Assembly: GCA_009746045.1 (NCBI GenBank)
Contig: RPFO01002073.1
Coordinates: forward strand, 1-64,000
Direction: 5' to 3'
Length of the DNA: 64,000 nucleotides
Source of the DNA: Mesostigma viride
Taxonomy: Eukaryota > Streptophyta > Mesostigmatophyceae > Mesostigmatales > Mesostigmataceae
Made by a program: the position numbers and the translations under genes. How positions within the stretch are numbered: the first letter of the stretch is position 1; each line of letters starts with the position of its first letter. The notes beneath the pieces were generated by a model, which saw only the letters and a list, made by a program, of their open reading frames with translations, did no database searches and had not been told where the DNA came from. Shown here piece after piece: positions 28,955 through 41,100 of this stretch.

Positions 28955-31900
28955 CTAGCATGAATGTTGTTGACTCAGTTTCCGCAGCGCCTCCATTAGC
29001 AGGTCTGTCTGCTGCGGCATGCCGACTGAGACGCGGATGTACCCTCGGAGCTCCGGTTTGTCGTAGTGGCGGACCATGACGCCTTCCTTGGCCAGGTCAC
29101 GCTGCGGTCCATGTATAAGGCAGCATAGTCAAGAAACCAAGCCAGTGGAGCAGCCTGTCGTTAAATTCCAAAATGAAGATTCTAAAGCCATGCAGCCTAC
29201 CAGCACTGTGACAAAAGATGAAGCAGCACATGAGCCCCCACCCCCCAAAGAGATAAAATGGCATTGAAGCAAGCTTGAATGCACACCATGCACTTCCTTT
29301 CGTGTAATTATTTTTCTACTGAGATTAGCATAGTACTCCGTGGCATGTCCATGCGCATGACACGCAAGTACTTACTTACTCATGCACTTCCTGAGTAGCC
29401 TTGCCTAACAAAAACTCAACTCACGCACCACAAGGACGATTCAGGTTCATACAGCTAAATTGACTTCTTAGAATTCTTTCCCGGTACCCATGGATGACGG
29501 ACCACACATTGCAACGTGCTAATAAAAAGAAGCACCACACGCAGCGTCATCATGAGCGATGGTCAACACCACTTGAGGCTCTGCCAAGAGTTGATTGCGC
29601 CGCAACGCACCTTGAGCTGCCCTGCATCACGACCATCCACGCGGCACAGCACAAAGTTGGCGCTGCTCGGGTAGGGGTGCAGGAACGGGATCTCGGCCAG
29701 CAGGCGGCTCAGCCGGCCGCGCTCCGCTACCAGCTTGTCGCGCACCTCCTGCGCCACACGCGCGGGGGCCACCGGTGACCGGCGTCAGGCCAACCAGAGC
29801 ATGCAGGGAACATGAGTACACAAGTATCGTTAAGGAACCAGCGTGCAGCCCTGCACATGATGCTGGGGGCACCTTCCAGGGAAAGGGGGCGCAGGACCCG
29901 CATGCATGGTCGCAGGTCCACGTACATGGCCCGCATGGCCCACATGGCCAGATTGGCGCTGGTGAGTTCAACTAGTCCCACGTGATGTCATCATGCCTGC
30001 CTGCCCCCATCTCTGCCCATCGGCCTGCCCCGTCATGCATCTGTCACATGCACACCCGCGTGTCTGGCATTGGCAAGATTAAACGGGTTAGCTTTGGCAT
30101 TGGGCTAAACAACCGAGGACGGACGACGTGTGCATCAGCCCCTGTAAGTGAGATCTTCTGCCTGGAAGCCAGCAGCATGCACACCACAAGAGCAGCGATG
30201 AGATTGCTCCGCGCCCCAACCGCTAGCACGCACACGTACAGCAGCGGCGGACCCCTCCCATCCCCCCCCCTTTTACGCTGGGTCCCTGGCCTCACATCGA
30301 GGTACTTGCGATTGGAGAGCGCCGCGCAGGCCGCCACCTCGGCGCACACCGAGACGTTGTAGGGCTGCTTGGCGCGCCAGATATAGTTGATGATGGACAG
30401 GGGGAAGCTGCCGTAGCCTACGCGGATACCCGCAAGACCTGCCACATGGCACGCACACAGGCAACGGTGGCATGTGGCCACAGGGCAGTGCACGTGTGTG
30501 GTGTCAGGTGTCAGGTTGGCGCCGGCTAAGGGTGGTTCCAGCCCACATTGCCACCACTGGCCGAGGCCTTTGTGGGGAGTTGCCGCACCCGCCGTCCCCA
30601 CGCCCGCTGCCAGGAACTGCCCACCACCGCAACACGTGTGTGGTGGCCTAGCGAGGAAGCGTGTGCCTGCAGCGAGGGAACGCGACAGGGCAGCGCGGCC
30701 GTGTATGCAGTGACGTTTCCCAGCTGTTGAACGAGATTTATAGGGCAATGTCCAGCAAGAGACATCCAAGGTCCTTGTGTTCGACGAGAATATCATTGTA
30801 GTTGTATCATGGAAGTCGTATGGGCGTGCAGCGACGTATCATGAGGCCGGTGCTCACACCCGGCAACGGTGTGAGTAAAGCAAGGCAGGCAGTTGCAGGC
30901 GGCATCTTCCAAACACCCAGCTTAAGGCCAAAACTTAATGCATCGAGAAAAGAACACGTCATTGGATGTGTCTGTCACTTGGCAACGCAATCTCGCATAC
31001 CAAGTGGCTGGACTCCACCCCTGCAGGCGTAGCCTATACTCGTGCAAAAAAAGTGTAGACATAGACACACATCCCTCACCCCACGCTTGCTTAGCGTGCG
31101 CGGCACAATCATGTTCTCATCACCACGTTGTCTGTGCAGAGCAGGCATGTATTGTGGTGGCATGCATTGTGGTGGCATGCATTGTGGTGGCCCTCACCCG
31201 CACGCTTGCTGAACGTGCGCAGCACGATCAGGTTCTCGTACTTCTGAACCCACGACAGGCGCGACTCCTCCCCCGAGAACTCGATGTACGCCTCGTCCAG
31301 CACCACCAGCACGGGCAGCGCGAGAATGGCCTTCAGCTCGTCCTCAAAGATCATGCTGGCGCACAACGGCGACGGTGGTCGGATGATGAGGCATCGGTTT
31401 CGAAGGAAACGTTGTGCGTTGGGGGGTTCGGGAGAGATGGGAACGACAGCGTGGGCGCATGGGGCGGACATACGTCAGGGGTGGGGGTAGAGCAGGTCAG
31501 CTGGCCTGTGGGCCATGTCACGGTGCTGCCACCTCATAAAGTGCAACAACACCACCCACAATAACCCCCACAGCCGCCACCCGCCCCTGCCCATTCATAT
31601 GCAAGTGATGCATCGCCACATATTCCAAGTGGTTCAGCGCCGCCTAATCCAAGTCCTTCAGCGCTGCCTCCTGCTCGAGTCTCACCTGCCGTCCGGGTAG
31701 TTTGAGGGACATGCTCACCGGCCGTCCGGGTAGTTTGAGGGACATGCTCACCTGCCGTCCGGGTTGTTGGGGGACGTGAGGAAGACGATCTTTGGCTTGT
31801 GATTCTTCACGGCTTCGATGATGCGCGGCACGTCGAGGCTGAAGTCCGGGTAGCGGGGGACTGGCATGCGAGAAGGGGAGGAGAAGGGGGGGAGAAGGGG

Positions 31901-34900
31901 GGGAGAAGGGGGGGGAAGGGGGGGGAAGGGGGGAAGGGGGGCAAGGGGGCAGGCAAGGAGCAGCTCATAATCAACCACAATCAGGCAGACAGGCTTCCCA
32001 TGGTGGCAAAAGACCGCGTATGGCGCACACAGCGGAAGAGGGAGGACCGCGTATGGCGCACACAGCGTAAGAGGGAGGACCGCGTATGGCGCACACAGCG
32101 TAAGAGGGAGGACCGCGGTTGGTGCACACAGCGTAAGAGGGAGGACCGCGGTTGGCGCACACAGCGTAAGAGGGAGGACCGCGTATGGCGCACACAGCGT
32201 AAGAGGGAGGACCGCGTATGGCCCCACCGGCTCTCTCGACCCCCGCATGCAACCACCCCCCGCAGCCCATCCCACGCTGGGTGGCCTGGGGGTGCAAGCC
32301 AAAGATCTTTGCGCCACCCAGCACCCCACACGCGCACACACACACACACAGTCACACACAAGCAAACAGGGCATCCCAAGCATGGCACACGTCCCAGCAC
32401 ACAGCTGCCCCCCTTGAACAAAGTGAGAGGTGGAAAAATCGCCTCCCAAGTGGGAAACGAAAAATCGCGAAAGGAAACCGAGGGACACCGACAAGCTGCT
32501 GAGGGTGTGGGCGGGATGCGACGGATGCTGGGCAATTGTGGCAACGGCGGCGCGTGCATGGGGGGGCGGATGCTCCGGGGATCCAGGGGCCACCAGGTCC
32601 GTGCCAAGCATTATGCATCGCAAACACAGCAGACCGGCCCGTGCCCATTGTGGACCCCACATGTGCACACACAACCCAGGACTGCACCCCCTCCCCAGTG
32701 CCACCCCTCAACCCCCCCTCCAAGCATGTGTGCCCTCACCGGTGATCACACGCGCGTCGTTGACGTTGGCGTCGAACGCGTACATAGTGAACGTGGGTGG
32801 GCAGTCGAGGATGGCGTCGCCGGGGTCCAGCACGCAGCTGGTGTGGCGGTCCCGCCAAGAGACCATAAGAGGAGGAAGCGGCGATCGTCACCACATCACA
32901 TGAGGGGGAAGGACAGAACAGGAGAGCAGGAAACAGGGGGGGCAAGCGGTCCAATGCGTGCGCTCCACCCATCCGCATGTGAGGCGAGAACGAGCCGCAA
33001 GCACGAGAATGGCTTGCTGTGCAAGAACCGACAGCGAGAGCACAAGCGGGCATGCGACGGGATGCCGACGACAACATGCCACATCATCTGAAGGGTCATC
33101 TTGCCATATGCCGCGGGCTACACATGGGGGTGAGCACACCCAGAGTGGCTGTAGGCACCAAGGGCATGTTGGCATTCTGGGCATGTGGGCATTCTGGGCA
33201 TGTGGGCATTCTGGGCATGTGGGCATTCTGGGCATTCTGGGCATGCACTTTGCCTCCCCTATACAGCCTGCACATCCCTATGGAGCTGTCTACAAACCGC
33301 TCACCCCTGTTGCTTCCCATGTACCTGACATCCTTACCGCCGCACTGCCTCCCATTCATGTCAGCCACACGAGCGCCCCGTGATGTAGCAAAACACCGCG
33401 ACATCGGCCCCAAGTCGTGCATCGCCTGCAACATCTATCGCCGGGCGTCGCTCCTCTACCCCATTCCACGTGTGCCATTGTGACGCAGTCAAGTAGTTTA
33501 ACTAGTTTATGGGTGCCTTCGGCGGGCACGCATATGCCTGTGACCCCTGCCCCCCCCCCCCCCCCCCCCACTCCCCCCTCAACGCGCCGGTGTCAACCTT
33601 GTCAACAGCGTCATCGCATCATAAAGGCCTGCACCCCCTTCATTACCGCAAGATGACACCTATTTCCCCCTCAATGCATGCTGAGGTCGATGAACTCATC
33701 AGCACATGACGTGCCATCACCGCTGGTCCCCACCCCCCTTCTACACGCACCGCATGATAAGGTCGATCAGCTCATCGGCGCCGCACCCCACCAGCAGGTG
33801 TTTTGCCGGCACGCCCGTGTCCTCCTCCAGTGCGGCGCGCAGGCGGCGGCTCTCCGGGTCCGGGTAGATGTTTGGCCAGGACATGGAGCCCAGTGCGGCA
33901 AGCACCTGCACAAATGGGGGGGGGAAGGAGGGGACGTGAAGGGTAGAGGGAGGAGGTGAGGGGTAGAGGGAGGAGGTGAGGGGGAGATGTTGGGCCACGA
34001 CATGGAGCCCAGCGCGGCAAGCACCTGCACGAATAAAGGGGGGGATGAGGAGGGGAGGTGAGGGGTAGAGGGAAGAGGTGAGGGGTAGAGGGAGGAGGAC
34101 GGGTAGAGAGAGGAGGTGAGGGGGAGATGTTTGGCCATGACATGGCGCCCAGCGTGGCAAGCACCAGCACGCGCAGGGGAGGGGCGGTGAGGAGGGGAGG
34201 GAAAAGGAAGACAGGAGGAAAACAAGATGCTAAGGGTGAGGGAAGAAGCAAGTGGGAGATGGGGGGAGAACGAGATGAGGAAAGGGGGAGAACGAGACAT
34301 GAAGGGGAAGCCGCGGAAGAGAGAAAAGGGAGGATAGGGGTGGGGTGGGGCCTTGCCCAAGGGAAGAGACATGGACGGGTGTGGTGTTCAGAAACAGGTT
34401 GCACGGGGCTAAAACAAAGGGTGCAGGACTACACCATGGGCGCCTCCAAGCCACCAATAGCCGGGTGGCAAAAGCACCAAGCACCAAGCAGCAGCACAGC
34501 CAGCCTAAGCATCCCGCGGTGGTGTGCTGGAGGAAGCAATTGCGGTGCTGGTGGAGGAAGCAGAAAACCTCAGGGGGTGGCCTGTACCTTTAGCGTTAAT
34601 AGTCCCTGTAGTGGTAACAGTAGAAGTAAGATACCTTGAATGGTGGCCCGTACCTACAACGTCGGAGTCACTATAAACACAATAGCATTTCTTCTGGTGA
34701 TGGCCCGTACCCATCTCAAGTGGCCGCCTGTAGCCCTACCAGCACAACCATGCCTCGGGCGGTGGCCCGTACCCTACCAGCACAACCATGCCTCGGGCGG
34801 TGGCCCGTACCCTACCAGCACAACCATGCCTCGGGCGGTGGCCCGTACCCTACCAGCACAACCATGCCTCGGGCGGTGGCCCGTACCCTACCAGCACAAC

Positions 34901-36775
34901 CATGCCTCGGGCGGTGGCCCGTACCCTACCAGCACAACCATGCCTCGGGCGGTGGCCCGTACCCTACCAGCACAACCATGCCTCGGGCGGTGGCCCGTAC
35001 CTACCAGCACAACCATGCCTCGGGCGGTGGCCCCTACCCTACCAGCACAACCATGCCTCGGGCGGTGGCCCGTACCCTACCAGCACAACCATGCCTCGGG
35101 CGGTGGCCCGTACCCTACCAGCACAACCATGCCTCGGGCGGTGGCCCGTACCCTACCAGCACAACCATGCCTCGGGCGGTGGCCCGTACCCTACCAGCAC
35201 AACCATGCCTCGGGCGGTGGCCCGTACCCTACCAGCACAACCATGCCTCGGGCGGTGGCCCGTACCCTACCAGCACAACCATGCCTCGGGCGGTGGCCCG
35301 TACCCTACCAGCACAACCATGCCTCGGGCGGTGGCCCGTACCCTACCAGCACAACCATGCCTCGGGCGGTGGCCCGTACCCTACCAGCACAACCATGCCT
35401 CGGGCGGTGGCCCGTACCCTACCAGCACAACCATGCCTCGGGCGGTGGCCCGTACCCTACCAGCACAACCATGCCTCGGGCGGTGGCCCGTACCCTACCA
35501 GCACAACCATGCCTCGGGCGGTGGCCCGTACCCTACCAGCACAACCATGCCTCGGGCGGTGGCCCGTACCCTACCAGCACAACCATGCCTCGGGCGGTGG
35601 CCCCTATGTACCTCGGGTGGTGGCCCGTACGGGTTCTCGTTCGCGTCCAGCTTGACGATGTCCTTGGGTGCACGGCCCATGCGCTCGGACAGGACCTGGT
35701 GATGCCGCGGTGGGGTTGTGTGGGGAGTAGGGGTTGTTGTTGCGATGGTGGGGTTGTGTAGGGAGTAGGGGGGGGTGTTGCGATGGTGGGGTTGTGTGGG
35801 GAGTAGGGGGTGATGTTGCGATGGTGGGGTTGTGTGGGGAGTAGGGGGTGAGGGGCACGCATGCACCCGATGGCATCAACCCCAGTTCGAAATAGCCATG
35901 AATACTGCACACGGTCATCATGATTGGGCGCCATGTCTTCCTGACAACCACCACGCTCACATCCCATTTGCTGCTGCACCTCACCTATATTACACCGAGG
36001 GAGACGGCGGTTGTCCAAGCCAAACAATAGACAACAGGTGGGTGTAGTTGGGGAGCAAGCCAAGACCTTCGTTGGTGCTCTGGCGCGAGGGATAGAAGCC
36101 AGGTAGGTAGGTTATCGCAGCATGCACACTGCGCCTGAACCAGAGCCGTCCCGCATCCAGACAAACGGATGGGCAAGTTGGAACGCAGGACGGGTTACTT
36201 AGGCAGGTGACTAGGGCTGCAAGGAGGGAGATGGAGCCATACATGCTGGATAGGCCACCTTGGCGTCGACCTTTACTGGCCGCGTAGCATTGCTATACAA
36301 CGAGGACTGTGCATCACCACAGGCCTCGGCCCTGATGCGACAAGCAGTCTCCGACGTCGCCTACATTTGCCGCGGCTTAACTTTACTTGCCGGAGTCCGT
36401 GTGATTTGCTGCTGTGCGCCATTACCGGAGTATAGCACTCTTGTTAAGGTTTACATGCATCCGCATACCATCCCCGGAAAGGATAAAGCGCATACAACTA
36501 ACCTCGAACGGCTCGATTGGAGTGTAGGGCGCCAGAGTCAACATGTGTGGTCGCAGGTAGCTCTCGCCAGACACTTGAGCCTTTGTCTTATTACTCATTT
36601 CCGCGGATGCCATGCAAACAGCGTTCAACCGGTTAAGCGACGAGGACTGCCTATAACCCTGCGAGGTTTTCAATTGCTGAGGTGCAATAGCTCTACCTTG
36701 TGACAGGATTGCCGTCCTGGGACACAAGCCAGAGGTGATGCCGCCTACAGGCAGCGGCAAGAAAGCGGTTGACAT
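28955..36775 (-). CDS. HisC: Histidinol-phosphate aminotransferase, plastid-targeted (EC 2.6.1.9)
   Basis: PLP enzyme of histidine biosynthesis converting imidazole acetol-phosphate to histidinol-phosphate with glutamate. Exons (minus): 36775-36503, 35695-35612, 33905-33751, 32837-32740, 31860-31752, 31355-31198, 30438-30296, 29748-29611, 29101-28955; all GT-AG, phases close, 434 aa. Residues 1 to about 65 are a transit-peptide-like leader ([12 protein letters not shown], many S/Q/R). Then come [62 protein letters not shown], the cofactor Asp/Tyr in [10 protein letters not shown] (D260, Y263), the Schiff-base lysine K290 in [16 protein letters not shown], and the small-domain end [15 protein letters not shown] ... 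[20 protein letters not shown]. Nothing essential is missing. Introns carry several minisatellites, many derived from exon edges. Confidence 0.95.
29295..29385 (+). repeat. Dispersed ~100-bp repeat, copy 2
   Basis: Same block order as 26505-26605 (TTTCGTGTAATTATTTTTCT ... TACTCCGTGGCATGTCCATG ... CACGCAAGTACTTACTT). It lies inside the last HisC intron. Confidence 0.75.
31075..31197 (-). repeat. Diverged copy of HisC exon 6 end and a 15-bp repeat
   Basis: CCTCACCCCACGCTTGCTTA then GCGTGCGCGGCACAATCA (31075-31115) is a diverged copy of the real exon 6 end at 31193-31240. Between them ATTGTGGTGGCATGC occurs three times. Confidence 0.7.
31681..31752 (-). repeat. Three copies of HisC exon 5 end plus donor (33-bp period)
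   Basis: CTCACC(T/G)GCCGTCCGGGT starts at 31681, 31714 and 31747. The last is the real exon end (NNPDG) with its donor. The two intronic copies keep the sense-strand GTGAGCATG donor. Confidence 0.88.
31990..32228. repeat. 33-bp tandem repeat in HisC intron 4
   Basis: About seven units of ACCGCG(TA/GT)TGG(C/T)GCACACAGCGTAAGAGGGAGG. 33 is a multiple of three, so a spurious periodic ORF results. Confidence 0.9.
33165..33246. repeat. 17-bp tandem repeat in HisC intron 3
   Basis: GCATTCTGGGCATGTGG repeated four times plus partial units. Confidence 0.85.
33866..34175 (-). repeat. Three copies of HisC exon 3 start plus acceptor
   Basis: The segment CATGGAGCCCAG(T/C)GCGGCAAGCACCTGCAC (written here as two overlapping halves: CATGGAGCCCAG and GCGGCAAGCACCTGCAC) occurs at the true acceptor (33902) and, increasingly diverged, at about 34021 and 34161. 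The middle copy keeps the acceptor GTGCAG on the sense strand. Confidence 0.82.
34733..35605 (-). repeat. 38-bp minisatellite from HisC exon 2 end (about 23 units)
   Basis: The sense-strand unit begins GTACGGGCCACCGCCCGAG, against the real exon 2 end GTACGGGCCACCACCCGAG (one mismatch), and continues GCATGGTTGTGCTGGTAGG. The array abuts the true donor at 35611. The unit has lost the donor GT (GC instead). Older degenerate copies (GGTGGCCCGTAC spacing) extend left to about 34510. Confidence 0.9.
35709..35852. repeat. About 38-bp tandem repeat upstream of HisC exon 2
   Basis: GTTGTGTGGGGAGTAGGGGG with GTTGCGATGGTGGG repeated about four times, directly upstream (sense) of exon 2. Confidence 0.8.
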
Positions 36776-38168
36776 GGCCAGCTAACTTGTCTGCCTATCG
36801 CCGAGCACAGCTCAGCGTGGCGTGACAAAAGCTACCTTTAAATGCTCGTGGTGATCCCCTTCAAGCCGAGTCGTCAATATATTATGGCCGAATGCAAGCA
36901 AGGAACATATTTTCCCTTGCCCGCGGCGGCAGGTGCCCTCCTACGGCTGACACGTGGACGCATAATATTGACAGCCAGGCCCTGCCTACGGTCAGTAAGC
37001 CAGTACAAGCCACTGAAGCCAGTATAGTGAGCATTGAACTGTACGGAAATCCTTCTGCCACTTAGCTTCCCGAACCTGTCCCGAAGGCATTGTCGGGAAT
37101 GCCCTGCGCGATGAAGAAATCAGGTATGGGCGTCGTGGCTTCCCTAATTTAGTTATTAGGAAAATGCGCTCCGCCGGATTAATGGCAAGCTAACTCTTTG
37201 ATGGCCATATTGCTTGACAGACGTGTGTTCTCGACGGTCATATCGCGGCTTCTTGCGCCTGCGGGCCATAGCTAGCACGCCAAAGAAAGGAGATTTGGAG
37301 AGGAATTGGGACGAAAACGCCATGGTTACTAGTAAAGAACTAGTTCATTCTCCAGGAGCCTGCTCGGGCAATGCGTGGCGTATTGTGTGTTTACATGCCT
37401 TCAAAAGGTTTTTGTAACTGGTTGCGTTAGTTTAGTTTTTATCATCCGGCGATTGCACAGCTGTAAGAATTGCCGCGTTGGGGGGTCGATAGAGCAATAT
37501 TGCCGTGCTCTTCCGACAGTTGATGTCACAGCGGCCTACAACGTTACACAAAAGTTGTGGGAAAACTTGAAGAGCGACTTGAGTCGATGTTATTTGTCTT
37601 CAAGGCCTAAATTATAATGTGAATCAATATGAAGAGCATGCTATTATAATGCAGCCACTTTCCACGAGTTCAACAAAAAGTTCGCACTAGATGCCAAACG
37701 TAGGTCTTGGCATCGCATAGCGTGTCGTATATGCTAGCAGAATGCCAGTTTAAGGGATGAGGGAGCCAGGGTTACATGCTGTGTCAGGACATTCGTTATT
37801 AGTACCCGCTTGCACGGATGGTGAGATTGGCAGCAGCAATTATAGTTGCGTCACTGACGCGTCGGCTGTTGCAGCACCACCGGCTGGTGGTTCTGTTGTC
37901 TGACACGTGGTGGCCAGCTGGAGCTGGTTTTCTCAACCAGCACTGGAGCGAACAACAAGGTGCTTTCTAGCGATATTGGCAAAACGTGATATACCATACA
38001 GGCACAGTAAGTACGTCTCAGCAAGCACGCTGGCTCAAAATACACATGACCAGCTTATTTATTCAAAGCAAGTTTATTAATTCACAACTGCTTACTTTAC
38101 TTATTCTACCTACTGTGGAATCCTGCCGTTCCATGAAAGACTAGATCGAGGACTTCGTTTATTCCTAT
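36776..38168. other. Intergenic between HisC start and the GT29 gene stop
   Basis: About 1.4 kb, less GC-rich than the genes. Several short ORFs, none with recognisable features or sensible composition. The HisC promoter (near 36776) and the GT29 3' UTR (near 38168) should both lie here. Confidence 0.6.
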
Positions 38169-41100
38169 CTAATCCTCTGGCTCGTAGTCACTGTCATCCT
38201 CACTTGCTTCCGAGGGCTTTGCCTTTTCCGTCCACTCATACTCTCCCTGCTCCTCCCCCTCCTCGCCCTCGTCCCCTTCCTCCCCTTCCTCCGATGCCTC
38301 GCTCAGAAAGCCGTCCTTAACTGACCCGCCCCCAAACAAGGGTAGTGATTGGCCGCGTATCAACCCTTGGGATGCGTCCGCACGGACACCGCTGCCGGCC
38401 GGCTGTGACCATCTCGTCGCGGGCACGCTGGTCGCGCCCGCTGCGTTGCCACCTCCGCTAGACCCACCCCCGTGGCTATGTTTACGGCCATGCCCCTTGC
38501 GGCGACCACCCCCATGCACGCTCGCCTTGCTGCCGGCACCGCTCTTCTCCACAAAGCCAGCCCTGGCCCATTCGGGTGGATTGGCAATCAGCTCTGACGG
38601 CACATCATCCATGCTGGCACACGGCTGGCCCTCGGTCTTCCACGTCTTGGGACAGCGACTAGCATACGGGCCCCCTGGGCAAGACACCTCGCGCGGGCAC
38701 TTGTGGAAACACGTGTAGTTGAGATGGGCGTGGCAAAAGCCCGGCAGTGCCATGGGCGTGGGCAAATTGTCGCCGCACGCGCACATGCTGCCAGCGGCGC
38801 AACTGTGGCAGGGCACGCCGCTCTCTGCCTGGCACCCTGGCACGCATGGATGCGCGAGCGTGATGAGCCCCGCGCGCGCCAGCACAAGGATGTTGTGGTA
38901 CTCGGCGTTGTAGTCGTGGATGCTCTCGCGACCAGACAGGGGCACCTCGGCGTTGAAGTAGTGGTGGGGGATGGAGTGGCCCTCGCGGAAGTGGAAGCCA
39001 TAGATGTCCAGGTGTGCGCACAGCTGGCAACCGGCACATGAGGCGAGCGGCAACACCATGGCACACGTGGATTGGTTATCGCGTGTTGGTTATCATGGGA
39101 GGGTTCACTATGGGAGGGTCACTATGGGAGGGGTAGCAGAGGGCAGCATGCACCAAGCAACCACGATGAGGACGGGGGAGGGGAAAGGGCAGTGGCGAGA
39201 GGCTTTGTGCAGCCAAAGGTCCCCTTTCACAATACCTCTACCCAACGCCACAGCGGTAGTGCGGAACACGCCCTTCCTGTGTCCAGTACAAGCTACACAT
39301 CCTTTCTGCGGCCTGTCCATTCTGCCCATATTGTCCAACACCCGCATCAACAGGGGCACCCCCAGGCTAGAATCTTCCTTGCCAGCTTGCCTCATTCATA
39401 CCACAGCCACCAAGAAGGAAGCGCGACCGCTGGCGCTATGAAACCAGCGCCCACATCGTCGCGCCCAACAGCGCGGCGCGTGGGCAGGCTGTCTCACTTA
39501 AGGCAGGGAGTCAACAGCTTTGCATGGCAACCAAAGTGCAACGCAAACGGGTTGAATTCCAAACTCTTGAGCTGACATCAACGTGCACCAACCCACAGCT
39601 GTAGACCAGGGCGTGTGCACGCAACCCCCTTACCTGCAGGCCGAAGAAGATGGCGAAGTACCCCCCCGTGGGCAGCACCGGTATGTTGGAGGAGACATAG
39701 CCCGTGAAGTCGGTGTCAAACACAAACAGCTTGTCGTGCCTCCGCGCGTTGCGCTCCTGCAGGTAGCGGAACAGCCCGTTCTTGCTCTGCATCTGCTGCA
39801 CGCGCACCTCGCCCCCCTCCACGAACCCGATGTGCTGCGTGTTTACAAAGCGGAAGGTGGTCCGCGTGCCCACGTGGTCGCCGTAGTGCGCCGCCACATC
39901 GCGCGCTGCCTCCACGCCGTTCTTGGCGCGCGGGCGGGTAGGCGCGCTGGACACCAACCGGGAGAGCATGAACCGGGTGATCAACACAGAACATTTGGGA
40001 GAAGATCAACCAGGTGATGGCGAGGTGGCCATGGGGAGCACGTACGGCAAGACGGCGACGTGGTCACAATGTCAGCACTTGGTGACGTGGAGATCTTGTG
40101 ACGAGAAGATGGGGGGGATGACGTGGTGGGTTGGGCGGCTCATGCCAGCATGTCAGCTACGGTAGCCATAGAAGGCACACCATGCCATGGACACAACCCA
40201 GTGGGCGCACCTGTGGAAGCCGATCAAGCCACTGGCCACTGTCACCCACATGTGGAAGCGAAGGATGATGCCACCCATCTGTTTACCGTATGATCATGCC
40301 ACAAACCTGCCACATCAAACCACGGTCCCTAGCGCACGTTGTTGAAGGGAATGGCCACGCATCCCACCCGTGGAAGCCTATCACAACACGGCTAGCTGCC
40401 ACCTACCTGTTGAAGCGAATGACCATGCCTCCTGGCTTTACCTGTTGAAGCGTATGACCATGTCGTGCGCGTCAATGGCAGGCCCGTCCGCATAAATCAT
40501 GGAGAGGCCCGAACTGCCCACGATCGCGCAGGTGTTGAACACGGCACCCGCGAGCGGGTCCTGTTCCGGCATCAGCGCCAGCATCATGGGCGTGATCACT
40601 GTCTTCAACTCGTCGGCCGCGGCGCGCGACTTGTTGAGTGCGCGCAGCATCTTCTTTTCTGCGTCCACGGCCTCCAGCAGTGGCGCAAACAGCGTGTGCG
40701 TCTTACCGTGCGACTGGCGGGGAGAGGCGGTGGAGAGGGGGTGGAGAAGAGGCAGCCGGGGAAAAGCCCCACAAACACAGCGCCAGGATCATGCCGCCAG
40801 GGGGTGGAACAGGGTGGCAGCACAGGTAGTGGGGAAGAAGCACGAGTCACGATCCACGCTGCACCGGTGGGGGGAGCAAACAGCGGCTACAATTTCTGCT
40901 TATATCCTAGACCCGAGTTGCATCAACATCCATCCCACATGTGTGCCACCGCCATGTCACGCCGATTGCTTTGTCACGCGTGCATCACCATGACCCCCTG
41001 ACGTCGTTGTGGGACCATCCAGCAAGCTTCCCCCCCTTCCTCTCCCTTCTCTCCCCTGCGTGCCGCCCCACCCCCCACGCACACACGTGCCGCACCTGCT

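Noticed and set aside
31799-33091. 430-aa ORF with [11 protein letters not shown] repeats
   Set aside because: Caused by the 33-bp repeat on the antisense strand of a HisC intron. It also runs over real HisC exons on the other strand.
34636-35761. ORFs of 304-373 aa with [14 protein letters not shown] repeats
   Set aside because: Produced by the 38-bp HisC intron array.
36842-37617. Short ORFs between HisC and the GT29 gene
   Set aside because: No homology pattern, biased composition or splice-consistent extension; treated as intergenic.
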